Source: JAQYVL01 sp964578935 (GTDB lineage: Bacteria; Desulfobacterota; Desulfobacteria; Desulfobacterales; SURF-7). Taken from it: DNA of 6,868 nucleotides. Of this stretch, positions 1 through 6,803 are shown in pieces. Position 1 is the first letter of the stretch. Each line of letters starts with the position of its first letter. Position numbers and translations under genes: made by a program. The stretch is taken from assembly GCA_964578935.1 (NCBI GenBank), contig CAZOEW010000188.1, positions 1 through 6,868 on the forward strand, written 5' to 3'. The notes beneath the pieces were generated by a model. It saw nothing but the letters and a program-made list of their open reading frames with translations. It had not been told where the DNA came from and ran no database searches.

Positions 1-2
1 CT

Positions 3-1055
3 ACCGGTGAAGGCCATGTTTCGTCAATTGTATTTCGCAGCGGTGTCCTTGACCAACACAATACGTGCCTTTTCGATCCGATCAGTGATTTTGTGGAAAC
101 ACCGGATCTTCAGTTAGATCCGGTTTACAAACGCAATGTTTTCCAGCGCAAGCTGAATGAGATGGGGACCGATAATGAGATAACCACCCATGTTCTTAAC
201 CAGTTGCCGGAAGATTTTACGTATAAAGAGTTGTTGGAAAAAATTGGACTGCTTCGCACAAAACCATTATTTTCCAAAGCGCTCCAGAACAGAACCTTTG
301 AGGTCATGTGGTGGTTGGCAAATTCCAATTATGAGGTGGTTTTTCACCCCGATCACCGCATATCCGAACGGGTGATTTTTCCCGTTTCGAAAAACGAAAG
401 CAGGGGCATTGAAGATGCCCGGTTCGTTCAATTTTTCGATGACAGGCAAGAAGTCACTTATTATGCAACCTATACAGCCTATAACGGCATTACGATTTTA
501 CCGCAGTTGATTGAAACAAAGGATTTCATAAAATTCAATGTGTTAACGCTCAACGGGAAGGCAGTACATAACAAAGGCATGGCGCTTTTCCCGCGGAAAA
601 TCGGCGACCGCTATGCCATGCTCTCGCGTCAGGACGGTGAAAACAATCATATCATGTTTTCAGACAATATCCATTTCTGGCAAGAGTCCCAAATCATCCA
701 GGAGCCTGAATATCCATGGGAATTTTTCCAGATCGGCAACTGCGGTTCCCCCCTCGAAACGAATGAAGGCTGGATCGTTCTCACCCACGGTGTCGGGCCC
801 ATGCGTCAATATTGCATTGGCGCTATGCTGCTTGATCTTGAAGAGCCTTCAAAAATCATCGCCCGCCTGGATGAACCATTGCTTGTCCCGCGTGAGAAGG
901 AGCGCGAGGGATATGTTCCCAATGTTGTTTATACTTGCGGTGCGATAATTCATAATAACAAATTAATCGTCCCATACGCCATGTCTGATATCAATTCCGG
1001 CATCGCAACGGTTGAAGTCAAAGAATTGATTAACCATATGCATGCAGTAGCGTAA
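3..1055 (+). CDS. GH130-family glycosidase/phosphorylase, 5' truncated by window edge
   Basis: This is the C-terminal 350 residues of a glycoside hydrolase family 130 protein (COG2152-type). The family includes phosphorylases and hydrolases acting on beta-mannosides and related sugars; the substrate here cannot be told. The frame is open back to base 3 and begins TGEGHVSSIVFRSGV, a conserved stretch of the longer GH130-like proteins. The GTG at 93 is therefore an internal valine and not the start. In the visible part, GIEDARF lies at about residues 135-141, containing the Glu-Asp-x-Arg active-site signature. It is followed by YATYTAYNG, a NKGMALFPRKIGDRYAMLSRQ block, GNCGSPLETNEGW, THGVGPMRQY and a closing VPYAMSD strand, which are typical five-bladed beta-propeller elements. 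No signal peptide can be assessed because the N-terminus is missing. The gene ends with TAA 21 bases before the ptsP-like fragment. Family assignment is strong; enzymatic specificity is unknown. Confidence 0.88.
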   Translation, partial: TGEGHVSSIVFRSGVLDQHNTCLFDPISDFVETPDLQLDPVYKRNVFQRKLNEMGTDNEITTHVLNQLPEDFTYKELLEKIGLLRTKPLFSKALQNRTFEVMWWLANSNYEVVFHPDHRISERVIFPVSKNESRGIEDARFVQFFDDRQEVTYYATYTAYNGITILPQLIETKDFIKFNVLTLNGKAVHNKGMALFPRKIGDRYAMLSRQDGENNHIMFSDNIHFWQESQIIQEPEYPWEFFQIGNCGSPLETNEGWIVLTHGVGPMRQYCIGAMLLDLEEPSKIIARLDEPLLVPREKEREGYVPNVVYTCGAIIHNNKLIVPYAMSDINSGIATVEVKELINHMHAVA

Positions 1056-1076
1056 TCAAAAATGTTATGCTGATTC

Positions 1077-1304
1077 ATGCCCGGAGCCGTTTGCGGTGAA
1101 ATGGCGAGTGATCCGGCATCCGCCCTTTTACTGCTGGGTATCGGTGTCGATTCGCTGAGCATGAACCCATCCTATCTTCCACGTGTCAAATGGACCATCC
1201 GGAGCTTCACCAAACAAAAGGCTCGCGAGCTTTCTGAAAAGGCGCTGACCCATTACCCCTATTTTTTGGAAGGGTTAAGGAAAGATTGGCAAAAAGATGG
1301 TTGA
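1077..1304 (+). pseudogene. ptsP: C-terminal relic of PEP-protein phosphotransferase (PtsP/PtsI type)
   Basis: The 75-residue frame matches only the end of the PEP-utilising TIM-barrel domain of enzyme I proteins. VCGEMASDP carries the CGEMA motif with the catalytic-site cysteine. LLLLGIGVDSLSMNP is the conserved GxGxxxLSM segment, followed by LPRVKWTIRSFT and a helical tail. The LSMN..LPRVK wording resembles the nitrogen-type enzyme I (PtsP) more than sugar PtsI. A full protein is roughly 570-750 residues, so about 90 percent is absent: no GAF, phospho-histidine or PEP-binding parts are seen. In-frame stops at 1053 and 1071 close the frame upstream, and there is no clear ribosome binding site before ATG 1077. 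The homology starts just after the GH130 stop codon. I infer a deletion relic rather than a working gene. A small expressed protein, or an assembly join that removed the rest of the gene, cannot be excluded. Confidence 0.7.
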
Positions 1305-1329
1305 TATGGTATAGACTTTTTAGTAAAGT
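1301..1329 (+). promoter_or_regulatory. Candidate sigma70-like promoter for the TolC-family gene
   Basis: TTGATA at 1301-1306 (5 of 6 to TTGACA) is followed after a 17-base spacer by TAAAGT at 1324-1329 (4 of 6 to TATAAT). It lies about 60 bases upstream of the lipoprotein start at 1391, in the only sizeable non-coding stretch before that gene. The -10 element falls inside the right arm of the inverted repeat at 1313-1331. This is a match by eye only, and the -10 is mediocre. Confidence 0.3.
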
Positions 1330-1331
1330 CT
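1313..1331. repeat. Perfect 7-bp inverted repeat with 5-base loop
   Basis: AGACTTT at 1313-1319 pairs with AAAGTCT at 1325-1331 around TTAGT. The arms are AT-rich and no T-run follows on either strand, so a rho-independent terminator is unlikely. It overlaps the spacer and -10 element of the candidate promoter, which is where a repressor operator could sit. Chance occurrence is also possible. Confidence 0.4.
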
Positions 1332-1390
1332 TCCATTAAAAATATACACTCACCGTTCAAAAGCAATGATGATCCGGACTAGGTGCTGTA

Positions 1391-2715
1391 ATGAAAATAC
1401 TGATTCATCTCTATTTGTTACGGACATATATCTTTATATTTTCCCTGTTGATGATTTCCGGATGTTATTCCGGAAAAAAATATTCATACGATCATATCCA
1501 GAATGAATATGCGGATATGGTTTGCAGGTTAAGTGCGGCAGAAGACAGTTCTGAAAAAGGCAGCTGTATCCTGGACAGACCGATAACCCTGAAAGAAGCN
1601 NNNNNNNNNNNNNNNNNNNNNNNNNNNNNNNNNNNNNNNNNNNNNNNNNNNNNNNNNNNNNNNNNNNNNNNNNNNNNNNNNNNNNNNNNNNNNNNNNNNT
1701 CCGGGCTGGAATGAATGTATACAATGGCGGCCGGGATATCCTGCAACGAAGGATTGCCGGAAACGACCTTGATATTCAGCGCATGGACAGAAGGGCTGTT
1801 GAAAATGCCCTGGTGGCCTCCGTAATACAGAGCTATTATAATCTGCTTGCCGCGCAGGATTACATCAAGATTGCAACGGAATCCGTGGCCACCGTTTCCG
1901 AACAGCTCAGGATCATGATGGTTCGCTTTGAAGGGGGCAGTGCATTGAAGTCGGACATCCTTTCGCTCAAAGTCCGGCTTGCGCAGGCGAATGAGGATCT
2001 GGTCCGAAGCAACAATCAGCAGAAGATCGCTCGTGCTGTTTTCGCCAATCTTCTGGGTGTATCCGCGGAAAAGGATATTATTCTGCGTCAGGAATCCCCA
2101 TCATCCATTCCAATACCAAATGATTTTTCTTTCTGTGTTCTGGAAGCGATAAAAAAACGGCCGGAACTGAAAAAAGTCCGTAAAAACCTGGAGAAGGCAC
2201 GGATGTCTCTGGATATCGCGCGGTCCGGCTATCTTCCGACGGTGGATATCCAGGGAAAATACTATTTTGACGATCCGGATTTTGAATATGAAAAAGATCG
2301 AGAAAACTGGATGGCCGCAATTGTGCTGAACTGGGATATTTTTACGGGGTTCTCGACCAAATCGAATAAGGAAACAGCGTCGGCCGCCCTTGAAGAATTG
2401 CTGGCCGCTGACCGTAAAACGCTTCTGGAAGTGAAGCTCGATGTGAAAACCGCCTACCTGAGACTGGAAGAAGCGGAAGCAAGGCTGGAAGTCGCGAGGA
2501 GCAGTGTAGAGATGGCCGAAGAATCGCTTCAATTGGTAAAAAAACAGTATGACGGCGGTTCCGTGACGATCACCCGATACCTGGAAGCGGAATTGACAAG
2601 GAATTCTGCAAGAACAAGGTCAACTGCCGCCTACTATGACCGGGAAAAGGCGTATGCCGATGTCGGAAGAGCAGTCGGACTTTTTGTGGGAAATCAACAT
2701 GAGATCCAGTTTTAA
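1391..2715 (+). CDS. TolC-family outer-membrane efflux lipoprotein, interrupted by assembly gap
   Basis: This is an outer-membrane channel protein of the TolC/OEP type, which forms the exit duct of tripartite efflux or type I secretion systems. ATG 1391 follows TAGGTG with about 7 bases spacing. The N-terminus has a hydrophobic signal segment ending in the lipobox MISGC, with lipidated Cys25, and reaches ITLKEA, the usual TolC start of the first helix. After the N run the protein continues in another frame as NVYNGGRDILQ, which is the LYxGGR-like motif. A long coiled-coil hairpin follows (SYYNLLAAQDYIKIA to VFANLLG), then the second repeat from RPELKKVRKNLEKA through LNWDIFTGF to a closing helix pair. 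About 69 residues precede and 337 follow the gap, against roughly 450-490 for the family. I infer that some 50-90 residues are missing in the gap. No periplasmic adaptor or inner-membrane pump gene is visible beside it, so its partner is unknown. Confidence 0.87.
1600..1699. other. Assembly (scaffold) gap of 100 N
   Basis: The run of exactly 100 N is a conventional placeholder for a gap of unknown size. It lies inside the TolC-family gene. The reading frame before it (codons starting 1391, 1394 and so on) and the frame after it (codons such as 1702 and 1711) do not match at 100 bases. If the gene is intact, the true length must be 2 modulo 3. Confidence 0.97.
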
Positions 2716-2874
2716 CCGTTAATTCCTGATGATGCTGCAAGAAAATTAGAACGACGAAGAGGGGATTCGGACTTTTTGGTTCAACGGTGTTTATGATTCC
2801 GGCTGTTCCGACTGAACATGTCGCTTTTTTTGAAAAAATCATCTTCAAACTGAAACGCGGGAAAACAGGTTTTT
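2716..2874. other. Spacer between tolC-like gene and nqr operon; no clear gene
   Basis: No convincing coding frame is present. A TATGAT at 2792-2797 resembles a -10 element, but no acceptable -35 lies 16-18 bases upstream. A weak TGTTC-CGACT-GAACA hairpin at 2804-2818 and a T7 run at 2825-2831 are too weak and too far apart for a confident terminator. The nqr operon promoter would be expected in this spacer, but I cannot place it. Confidence 0.5.
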
Positions 2875-4200
2875 ATGATCGCTGTAAAGGTTTCCAAAGG
2901 GTATGATCTGAATATAACCGGGGCTCCTTCCTCTGAACTGGAAACGCTGAAACGCCCTCTTCGTGTGGCTGTATTGCCTGCGCGCATTGCGTTTATCAAG
3001 CCGAGGCTGCTGGTAAAAGTCGGAGATTTCGTTAAAATCGGCACGGCTTTGTTTGAAGATAAACGCAACACGGATTTGAAGTTTCTGTCTCCCGGAGGCG
3101 GAGAGGTTGTTGAAATCAATTATGGTCCCCGGCGGGTTATTCGAGAAATTGTGATCAAACTGGATGCAGAAGAGCAGGTTGAAGAATTCCGGAAGATAAC
3201 GGGAAAAGATTTTGATGCGCTGGACAGGAAAGAGCTGATACGAATTTTACGGCAGGGCGGTGTATGGCCCCTTATCCGGGAGCTCCCTTTCCGGGATATC
3301 GCAAACCCGGATGTCCGGCCGTCTTCCATCTGGGTTACCCTGGGCGGCCAGGATCCATTTCAGCCCTCCCCGTCCGTCTATTTGAAGGGGAAGGAGGATC
3401 TTTTCGCGTTTGGACTGGAGATCCTCAAAAAACTGGTGGAACATGTCCATGTAACCGCATGTGACTTCGCGGGTAAGGGAGTTGAAAATTGGATAACCCA
3501 TCAGGTCTCCGGCCGATATCCGGCAAATGACCCGGGTGTTCTTTTATACCATACCAAAAAATCTTCTGATGAAAATCTGAGCTGGTATCTGTCCGGCCAG
3601 GATCTCCTGATGATCGCCGGATTTCTCAAGACTGGAAGATATGTGACGGAAAGAATCGTCGCGACAGGCGGAAGCCTCATGGATAAGAGAAGACATTTTC
3701 TCACAAGGATTGGGGTACCGGTTCAGGATCTGGTAGCGGGGATCTTGCCGGAGGAGCGCTGCATCGCAGGGGGTCTGTTCACGGGATATGCGCTGGAAAG
3801 CAGCTCTTACCTTGGATTGTATGAGACCTCGCTGATTCGAATTCCCGATGGCGATGAAGCGGAATTGTTTGGATTTTTACGGCCCGGATTTAAAAAACCC
3901 AGCTTTTCTCGAACCTTCCTGTCCGTGTTTTCTAAAAAAAATGTTGATTCCGACAGCGGGATGCATGGTGAAGAGAGGGCCTGCGTGAATTGCGGCACGT
4001 GCGCGAAAATCTGCCCGGTGGATATCCTGCCGCAGTTTACCTTGAAGTGCGTTGGAGCGGATGCCGTTGAAGAAGCATTGTCTCACGGCCTTCTCGATTG
4101 CGTTGAATGCGGGCTGTGTACCTATGTCTGCCCTTCCAAGATTGAAATCTGTGAGGCCTTGAAAAAAGCAAAGCATGACTATTATCAGGAAAAAGTGTAA
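2875..4200 (+). CDS. nqrA: Na+-translocating NADH:quinone reductase subunit A with RnfC-like 2x[4Fe-4S] C-terminus
   Basis: NqrA is the membrane-associated cytoplasmic subunit of the sodium-pumping NADH:quinone oxidoreductase and is the homologue of RnfC. The 441-residue length fits the family. The N-terminus (MIAVKVSKGYDLNITGAP) aligns with the Vibrio start MITIKKGLDLPIAG, which supports ATG 2875; an AGG at 2867-2869 is the likely ribosome binding site. The barrel-sandwich segment follows: VKVGDFVKIGTALFEDKRN, then FLSPGGGEVVEINYGPRRV at about residues 70-88. The middle and SLBB-like regions also follow NqrA, including LFGFLRPGFKKPSFSRTFLS. The RnfC-type glycine-rich NADH/FMN loop is not seen. 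Unusually, the C-terminus has two complete CxxCxxCxxxCP motifs, Cys370/373/376/380 and Cys409/412/415/419, expected to bind two [4Fe-4S] clusters. Vibrio NqrA keeps only a remnant (CTFVCPGK). The gene leads a close-packed nqr operon. The identification is firm; the added electron-transfer role is inference. Confidence 0.93.
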   Translation: MIAVKVSKGYDLNITGAPSSELETLKRPLRVAVLPARIAFIKPRLLVKVGDFVKIGTALFEDKRNTDLKFLSPGGGEVVEINYGPRRVIREIVIKLDAEEQVEEFRKITGKDFDALDRKELIRILRQGGVWPLIRELPFRDIANPDVRPSSIWVTLGGQDPFQPSPSVYLKGKEDLFAFGLEILKKLVEHVHVTACDFAGKGVENWITHQVSGRYPANDPGVLLYHTKKSSDENLSWYLSGQDLLMIAGFLKTGRYVTERIVATGGSLMDKRRHFLTRIGVPVQDLVAGILPEERCIAGGLFTGYALESSSYLGLYETSLIRIPDGDEAELFGFLRPGFKKPSFSRTFLSVFSKKNVDSDSGMHGEERACVNCGTCAKICPVDILPQFTLKCVGADAVEEALSHGLLDCVECGLCTYVCPSKIEICEALKKAKHDYYQEKV

Positions 4201-4211
4201 ACGGAACCCCT

Positions 4212-5396
4212 ATGAAACAGATTCAGAAAATTTTCGATTCTCAGCGAAAGCATTTTGAAGAGAAAGGGAAACTCAGAATGCTTCGCCCGCTGTTTGAGGC
4301 AACGGAAACATTTTTCTTTTTTCCGGGCAATCTCACAACGAACAGTCCTTTTGTCCGGGATAGTCTCGATTTAAAGCGTTTCATGAGTTTCGTCATCCTC
4401 GCATTGATACCGCCGCTTATTTTCGGAATTTATAATACCGGATGGCAGTCCTGCAAAGCGACAGGCATGTCTCTTGATTTTCCCACGGTTTTTTTTCAGG
4501 GGGCTTTGCTGGTTCTTCCGCTAATCATTGTATCCTATGCGGTTGGTTTTTTTTGGGAAATTCTGTTCGCGTCTTTGCGGAAACACTCCATCAGTGAAGG
4601 ATTTCTCGTAACCGGACTCCTGTTTCCGCTGACGCTGCCCCCGGCTATCCCGCTTTGGCAGGCTGCTGTTGGAATTTCTTTCGGTGTTGTCATCGGAAAA
4701 GAAGTATTCGGGGGTACCGGGCGTAATATTTTTAATCCGGCCCTTACCGGGAGGGCATTTTTGTTTTTTGCTTATCCCACCAAAATGTCGGGTGATTCCG
4801 TCTGGGTCGCGACCGGAAGTCTGGCAAAAGAGGCCGTGGATACAGTCACAAGCGCCACACCCCTTGCTCTTTCAAATCTGACCGCTGTCGGAGATAATGT
4901 ACAGGACGCTCTTGAAAAAGCGGGTTTTACGGCTGCCAAGCTTTTTGTTGGAGGATATCCGGGAAGCATCGGAGGCACTTCAACGCTGTGCTGCCTTGTC
5001 GGTGCGATTATTCTGGTTCTGGTGGGAATCGCTTCCTACCGGATCATTGCAGGAGGAATCCTGGGTGTACTCCTGACCGGCCTTGTGTTGAATCTTTTCG
5101 CGGGACCGCAGGCAAATCCATGGATGGCCCTGCCGGCATTCTATCATCTGATTATGGGTGGTTTTGCCTTTGGAATTGCGTATATGGCAACAGACCCGGT
5201 TTCAGCACCGGGAATGGATCATGTGAAATGGGTTTATGGTTTTGCCATCGGTGTGTTGACCGTTTTGATTCGGGTTTTCAATCCTGCCTATCCGGAGGGG
5301 GTTATGATGGCCATTCTTTTTATGAATCTGTTTTCGCCATTGCTGGACTATATTGAGATCAAGCTGACGCTTAAAAAGAGGATTGCAAATGTCTGA
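4212..5396 (+). CDS. nqrB: Na+-translocating NADH:quinone reductase subunit B
   Basis: NqrB is the large integral-membrane subunit of the Nqr complex and the RnfD homologue. It carries covalent FMN and riboflavin and is central to sodium transport. The protein is 394 residues with about ten hydrophobic segments, the first clear one near residues 57-75 and the last near 361-382. Family signatures are GKEVFGGTGRNIFNPALTGRAF (about residues 162-183), MATDPVSAPG (325-334) and NPAYPEGVMMAILFMNLFSPLLDY (357-380). The FMN attachment motif is DTVTSAT at 210-216, fitting the D-x-x-[S/T]-[G/S]-A-T flavinylation consensus, with Thr216 as the acceptor by position. Modification would need an ApbE flavin transferase, which is not in the window. 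ATG 4212 lies 11 bases after the nqrA stop with only a weak upstream CGGAA. The N-terminal part (MLRPLFEATETFFF) matches the family, which supports this start. Confidence 0.96.
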   Translation: MKQIQKIFDSQRKHFEEKGKLRMLRPLFEATETFFFFPGNLTTNSPFVRDSLDLKRFMSFVILALIPPLIFGIYNTGWQSCKATGMSLDFPTVFFQGALLVLPLIIVSYAVGFFWEILFASLRKHSISEGFLVTGLLFPLTLPPAIPLWQAAVGISFGVVIGKEVFGGTGRNIFNPALTGRAFLFFAYPTKMSGDSVWVATGSLAKEAVDTVTSATPLALSNLTAVGDNVQDALEKAGFTAAKLFVGGYPGSIGGTSTLCCLVGAIILVLVGIASYRIIAGGILGVLLTGLVLNLFAGPQANPWMALPAFYHLIMGGFAFGIAYMATDPVSAPGMDHVKWVYGFAIGVLTVLIRVFNPAYPEGVMMAILFMNLFSPLLDYIEIKLTLKKRIANV

Positions 5397-6138
5397 CAGG
5401 TCTCGATCCATAATATTTGCCGCGGTTTTATGTCTGGTGTGCGGCACGCTGCTTACCGCCGCATCGAATGGTCTGAAAGACATTCAGCAGCAAAATATCA
5501 TGAGTGATCGAAGGAAGAATATCCTGAAATCAGTGGGACTGATACAGAAGCAGGAGCAGTACTCCGCCGCTCAGATCGATCGCATCTATGAAAAAAATAT
5601 TTCCCAGCTGCTGGTCGATGAAAAGGGGGATCTGCTGGGAGAAAACCGTGATGGTACCCCGCAGGAAAAGCAGGGGCTGCCGGTCTATCTTTACATCAAC
5701 CCGAAAGGTTTAATAGAGGCCTATATCATTCCGGTTGATACCCGGGGTCTGTGGGGAAAAATTCTAGGTTATATCGCGATCAAGAATGATGGCGTAACCA
5801 TTACCGGATTTACGGTCTATAAGCATTCCGAAACCCCGGGGCTGGGGGGGGAGATCGAACAGAGCTGGTTTCAGAATAATTTTGTGGGCAAGAAAATCAT
5901 TGGGCCTTCCGGAGATTTTGCGTCCATTTCAATCGCAAAAGGAAAGGCAGAGGACAACGTTCCGGAGGAGCGAAGCAGCAATTATGTGGATGGTATCAGC
6001 GGTGCAACGCTGACCGGACAATTTTTAACGTCAGGGTTGAAGGATATTCTCCTGAACTATGAGGCGGTATCGGTGAAATTCAGAAATATACGCAGCTACT
6101 GCAAGACAAATCAAAACACTCCGTGGTGCCAGAGATGA
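5389..6138 (+). CDS. nqrC: Na+-translocating NADH:quinone reductase subunit C
   Basis: NqrC is the periplasm-facing FMN-binding subunit of Nqr, homologous to RnfG. The start is ATG 5389: AAGAGGA at 5376-5382 gives a good ribosome binding site 6 bases upstream, and the in-frame TTG at 5383 sits too close to that site. This gives 249 residues and an 8-base overlap with the end of nqrB. One N-terminal membrane helix (about residues 6-25) is followed by the soluble FMN-binding domain. Diagnostic motifs are KHSETPGLGGEIEQSWFQ (about 145-162) and DGISGATLTG (about 201-210), in which Thr207 is the expected covalent FMN site in the canonical SGAT form. The tail after the flavin domain carries two cysteines in SYCKTNQNTPWC, which I do not recognise as a family feature. 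The stop codon overlaps the nqrD start as ATGA. Confidence 0.95.
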   Translation: MSDRSRSIIFAAVLCLVCGTLLTAASNGLKDIQQQNIMSDRRKNILKSVGLIQKQEQYSAAQIDRIYEKNISQLLVDEKGDLLGENRDGTPQEKQGLPVYLYINPKGLIEAYIIPVDTRGLWGKILGYIAIKNDGVTITGFTVYKHSETPGLGGEIEQSWFQNNFVGKKIIGPSGDFASISIAKGKAEDNVPEERSSNYVDGISGATLTGQFLTSGLKDILLNYEAVSVKFRNIRSYCKTNQNTPWCQR

Positions 6139-6752
6139 AGATAACAAAACGAAAAAGCTATAGAACACTGGTCGAACCCATTTGGGGCGTGAATCCCATT
6201 TCCATTCAGATGCTGGGTATATGTTCCGCCCTTGCGGTTACGGTACAGCTTAAAACCGCCGTCGTGATGAGCCTGGCCATGACTTTCGTCGTTTCGTTTT
6301 CCAGTCTGATCATTTCCATGATGCGGAATTATGTGCCCCGGAACATTCGTATCCTGATCGAACTCTCCGTTATCGCAACCCTGGTTATTCTGGCGGATGA
6401 GTTTTTGCGCGCCTATTATTATGATATCAGCAAGCGGCTTTCCGTGTTTGTAGGCCTGATCATAACAAATTGTATTATCATGGGAAGAGCCGAGTCTTTC
6501 GCCCTTTCCAATCCGCCGCATCTGGCATTCATCGATGGAATCGGCAACGGCGCGGGCTACGGTGCCGTTCTGATTACGGTTGCCTTTATTCGTGAGCTTT
6601 TCGGTTCCGGGAATTTTTTTGGCGTCAAGATCATACCGGAATCCTTTTACGCTTCCGGGTATGAGGATATGGGCTTTATGCTCCTGGCGCCAGCGGCGTT
6701 TATCATTATCGGCCTTCTGGTCTGGCTTCAGCGCTATCTGGCCGGAGATTGA
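6135..6752 (+). CDS. nqrD: Na+-translocating NADH:quinone reductase subunit D
   Basis: NqrD is an integral-membrane subunit homologous to RnfE. With NqrE it forms the inverted-topology pair that holds an iron-sulfur centre within the membrane. The protein is 205 residues, close to the usual 210, with about six membrane helices. LGICSALAVT and ITNCIIMGRAESFA are near-identical to the Vibrio protein. They supply Cys30 and Cys113, which match the two cluster-ligand cysteines of the family. Further signatures are YDISKRLSVFVGL, FIDGIGNGAGYG and FIRELFGSGNFFG. ATG 6135 was chosen because it overlaps the nqrC stop (ATGA), suggesting translational coupling. A GTG at 6123 would add only four residues. 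The ribosome binding site is weak (GGTG at 6125-6128). The protein ends YLAGD, 51 bases before nqrE. Confidence 0.95.
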   Translation: MKITKRKSYRTLVEPIWGVNPISIQMLGICSALAVTVQLKTAVVMSLAMTFVVSFSSLIISMMRNYVPRNIRILIELSVIATLVILADEFLRAYYYDISKRLSVFVGLIITNCIIMGRAESFALSNPPHLAFIDGIGNGAGYGAVLITVAFIRELFGSGNFFGVKIIPESFYASGYEDMGFMLLAPAAFIIIGLLVWLQRYLAGD

Positions 6753-6791
6753 TTGGTTCGATGCAGTCGAGGAACTGCCGTTTGGTTTTTC

Positions 6792-6797
6792 AGGGAG
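6792..6797 (+). promoter_or_regulatory. Strong ribosome binding site of nqrE
   Basis: AGGGAG lies 6 bases before ATG 6804. It is among the best Shine-Dalgarno matches in the operon. It fits the fact that nqrE, unlike nqrC and nqrD, does not overlap its upstream neighbour and so needs independent initiation. Confidence 0.6.
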
Positions 6798-6803
6798 ACA
6801 ATC

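Noticed and set aside
93..95. GTG as the start of the GH130 gene
   Set aside because: Conserved GH130-like sequence (GEGHVSSIVFRSGV) continues in frame upstream to base 3, so the GTG is an internal valine.
1711..1713. ATG 1711 as the start of a separate TolC gene
   Set aside because: It lies inside the conserved NVYNGGR motif, and the signal peptide and first TolC helix start lie before the gap.
2101..2532. 143-residue minus-strand open frame inside the TolC gene
   Set aside because: It lies antisense to a well-supported gene, has low-complexity Phe/Arg-rich composition and shows no recognisable domain.
2792..2797. TATGAT as the -10 of an nqr promoter
   Set aside because: No acceptable -35 sequence occurs 16-18 bases upstream, and an extended TG is offset by one base.
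2804..2831. Rho-independent terminator after the TolC gene
   Set aside because: The stems are only 4-5 bp (TGTTC/GAACA or CGAC/GTCG) and mutually exclusive. Only the 4-bp stem is close to the T-run, so this is too weak to call.
2875..4200. Calling this gene rnfC because of the ferredoxin-type C-terminus
   Set aside because: The N-terminus, central region and LFGFLRPG segment follow NqrA, the RnfC flavin/NADH glycine loop is missing, and the following genes are nqrB and nqrC by their motifs.
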